Source: Candidatus Zixiibacteriota bacterium
GTDB taxonomy: Bacteria > Zixibacteria > MSB-5A5 > CAIYYT01
Length of the DNA stretch: 17,631 nt
Reading direction: 5' to 3'
NCBI GenBank assembly: GCA_026397575.1
Contig: JAPLUP010000193.1
Location: forward strand, 1-17,631
Under the pieces are notes generated by a model. That model had not been told where the DNA came from. It did no database searches and worked only from the letters and a program-made list of their open reading frames with translations. Of this stretch, positions 16,683 to 17,631 are shown in pieces (position 1 is the stretch's first letter; every line of letters starts with the position of its first letter). Position numbers and translations under genes: made by a program.

Positions 16683-17267
16683 CACTTCGTGATAGTTCGC
16701 TGGCACAAGACTATCGACGCGAGCAATACCAACTATATAGCGATCCCTCAGGCTGGCAATTATGACTGTCTCGCGAGCGGCAAGGCTGTCCCATGCGGCC
16801 AGCTTCATCAGTATTTCGATCTTGATCTGGGGAAAAAACAGCCGCAGCCGATCCGCGATCCGACTCCGATTACCCACGACTGATTTCAGGCTATCCGTCA
16901 GAAAAAACAATCGGTCTACCGACCCAAACAACGAGTCGACTATCCTCTGATCGTAGATCAACACTGCCGGCAATGCCGCCAATGCCATGCGGATCTCATT
17001 GTCCCGTTCTCCCTGACTCTTGTATACCGGAAAGTCAAAAGGCGCGATAATATCCTCAGAGGCAACTTCGCCGACATCCGGAGTCGAAATCGGCGAAAAC
17101 AGTTGCGCCAACGGGAAAAGAAACGACGAAAACACGATCGCAAATATGACAACCACACCCATCCAGAATTTGTTGTAGCTGGGCTTGTCCTGTTCGAGCC
17201 GACGCGCGCTATACTTGCGTATCCGCCGTCTGATCGCCCTCTTGATATTGCGTAGCAATTCGTACAT
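16680..17267 (-). CDS. pgpH: N-terminal part of the PgpH/YqfF-like 7TM-HD protein (ends at an in-frame TGA)
   Basis: A 195-residue piece with a basic cytoplasmic start (MYELLRNIKRAIRRRIRKYSARR), one membrane span (about residues 35-57, FWMGVVVIFAIVFSSFLFPL) and the first part of the extracytoplasmic 7TMR-HDED domain, recognisable by VGEVASEDIIAPFDFPVYKS followed by ALPAVLIYDQ. It ends ANYHEV at the TGA. The following 50 codons continue the same domain in the same frame, so this is not a natural stand-alone protein. The ATG at 17267 lies 3 nt after the phoH stop. Confidence 0.88.
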   Translation of the reverse strand: MYELLRNIKRAIRRRIRKYSARRLEQDKPSYNKFWMGVVVIFAIVFSSFLFPLAQLFSPISTPDVGEVASEDIIAPFDFPVYKSQGERDNEIRMALAALPAVLIYDQRIVDSLFGSVDRLFFLTDSLKSVVGNRSRIADRLRLFFPQIKIEILMKLAAWDSLAARETVIIASLRDRYIVGIARVDSLVPANYHEV

Positions 17268-17270
17268 CGG

Positions 17271-17631
17271 CTAACGTCGCCCTTCTTCGTAACGCTCGAA
17301 AGCGCGAATAATATCTTTGACCAACCGATGTCGCACGACATCCTTGTCCGTCAAGTAGCAGAACTTCACGTCGGAGATATTTCGCAGAATCTTTTGAATA
17401 GCGATTAGACCCGACAGTCGTTTGCGGTCCAGGTCGATCTGAGTAACATCGCCCGTAACCACCGCTTTCGATCCCTCGCCGATGCGCGTAAGGAACATCT
17501 TCATCTGTGGGACGGTCGTGTTTTGCGCTTCATCCAGAATCGCAAACGAGCTGTTGAGCGTACGGCCGCGCATAAACGCCAACGGCACGATCTCAATTAC
17601 ACCCAGCTCCATCAACTTCTTGATCTTGTCG
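17271..17631 (-). CDS. phoH: PhoH-family ATPase, C-terminal part (5' end outside window)
   Basis: About 119 residues of the C-terminal half of a PhoH/PhoL-type P-loop ATPase, linked in many bacteria to RNA metabolism together with YbeY. The frame is open to the window edge, with DKIKKLMELGVIEI, then the family signature PLAFMRGRTLNSSFAILDEAQNTT containing Walker B, then MKMFLTRIGEGSKAVVTGDVTQIDL. Walker A lies upstream of the window. It ends EEGRR with TAG, 3 nt before the 7TM-HD start. It is the first visible gene of the operon. Confidence 0.95.
   Translation of the reverse strand, partial: DKIKKLMELGVIEIVPLAFMRGRTLNSSFAILDEAQNTTVPQMKMFLTRIGEGSKAVVTGDVTQIDLDRKRLSGLIAIQKILRNISDVKFCYLTDKDVVRHRLVKDIIRAFERYEEGRR

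Noticed and set aside
15036..17267. Alternative genetic code with TGA as a sense codon
   Set aside because: At least four genes in the window end at TGA exactly where their families end, and TGG is used freely for Trp.
16680..17267. Frameshift as the cause of the split 7TM-HD gene
   Set aside because: The two open parts are in the same frame with 50 open codons between the TGA and the next usable start, so only a single codon is at fault.

Overview
The window is a stretch of bacterial chromosome with about 12 genes and no rRNA, tRNA, CRISPR array, integrase or insertion sequence that I can see. The best hint to the organism is a secreted peptidase that ends in a two-repeat, dockerin-like tail rich in '[13 protein letters not shown]' motifs. 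From memory, such tails are common on exported proteins of uncultured Zixibacteria and related Gram-negative phyla, so I infer that lineage without being able to prove it. Most genes look moderately GC-rich. One gene at 6834-8351 is visibly AT-richer.

Layout from left to right. (1) Plus strand, 1-4719: the 3' part of clpC with its terminator, a solitary rpmA (ribosomal protein L27) with its own promoter and terminator, then one 734-residue protein that fuses a cysteine desulfurase/selenocysteine lyase to selenophosphate synthetase SelD. (2) Minus strand, 4815-8351: an exported M28 zinc peptidase with calcium-binding-type C-terminal modules, and a secreted protein that may be a distant GWxTD-family member. 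Each has its own upstream region, and the two regions share an almost identical 18-nt motif. (3) 8352-9255: a 520-nt leader region with several small inverted repeats, a single-domain PAS protein, and a perfect 16-bp inverted repeat that fills the gap between two convergent stop codons. (4) 9255-13284: an M48 membrane peptidase (minus) and, divergently, a CopA-type copper-exporting P1B ATPase (plus). (5) Minus strand, 17631-13337: a tightly packed operon phoH - pgpH-like 7TM-HD phosphodiesterase - ybeY - CorC/HlyC-family CBS protein, with junctions of +3, -1 and -4 nt.

How the genes work together. The operon couples PhoH and the endoribonuclease YbeY (RNA and ribosome maturation) with c-di-AMP turnover and a membrane CBS protein, an arrangement conserved in many bacteria. 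The lyase-SelD fusion would take selenium from (seleno)cysteine and hand it directly to selenophosphate synthesis.

The points most worth a second look are: the lyase-SelD fusion, whose active-site loop (GAACHSD) resembles mammalian selenocysteine lyase; a single in-frame TGA that splits the 7TM-HD gene although the frame stays open on both sides, in a genome that can make selenophosphate; the shared 18-nt promoter-region motif; and two perfect inverted repeats (14 and 16 bp).
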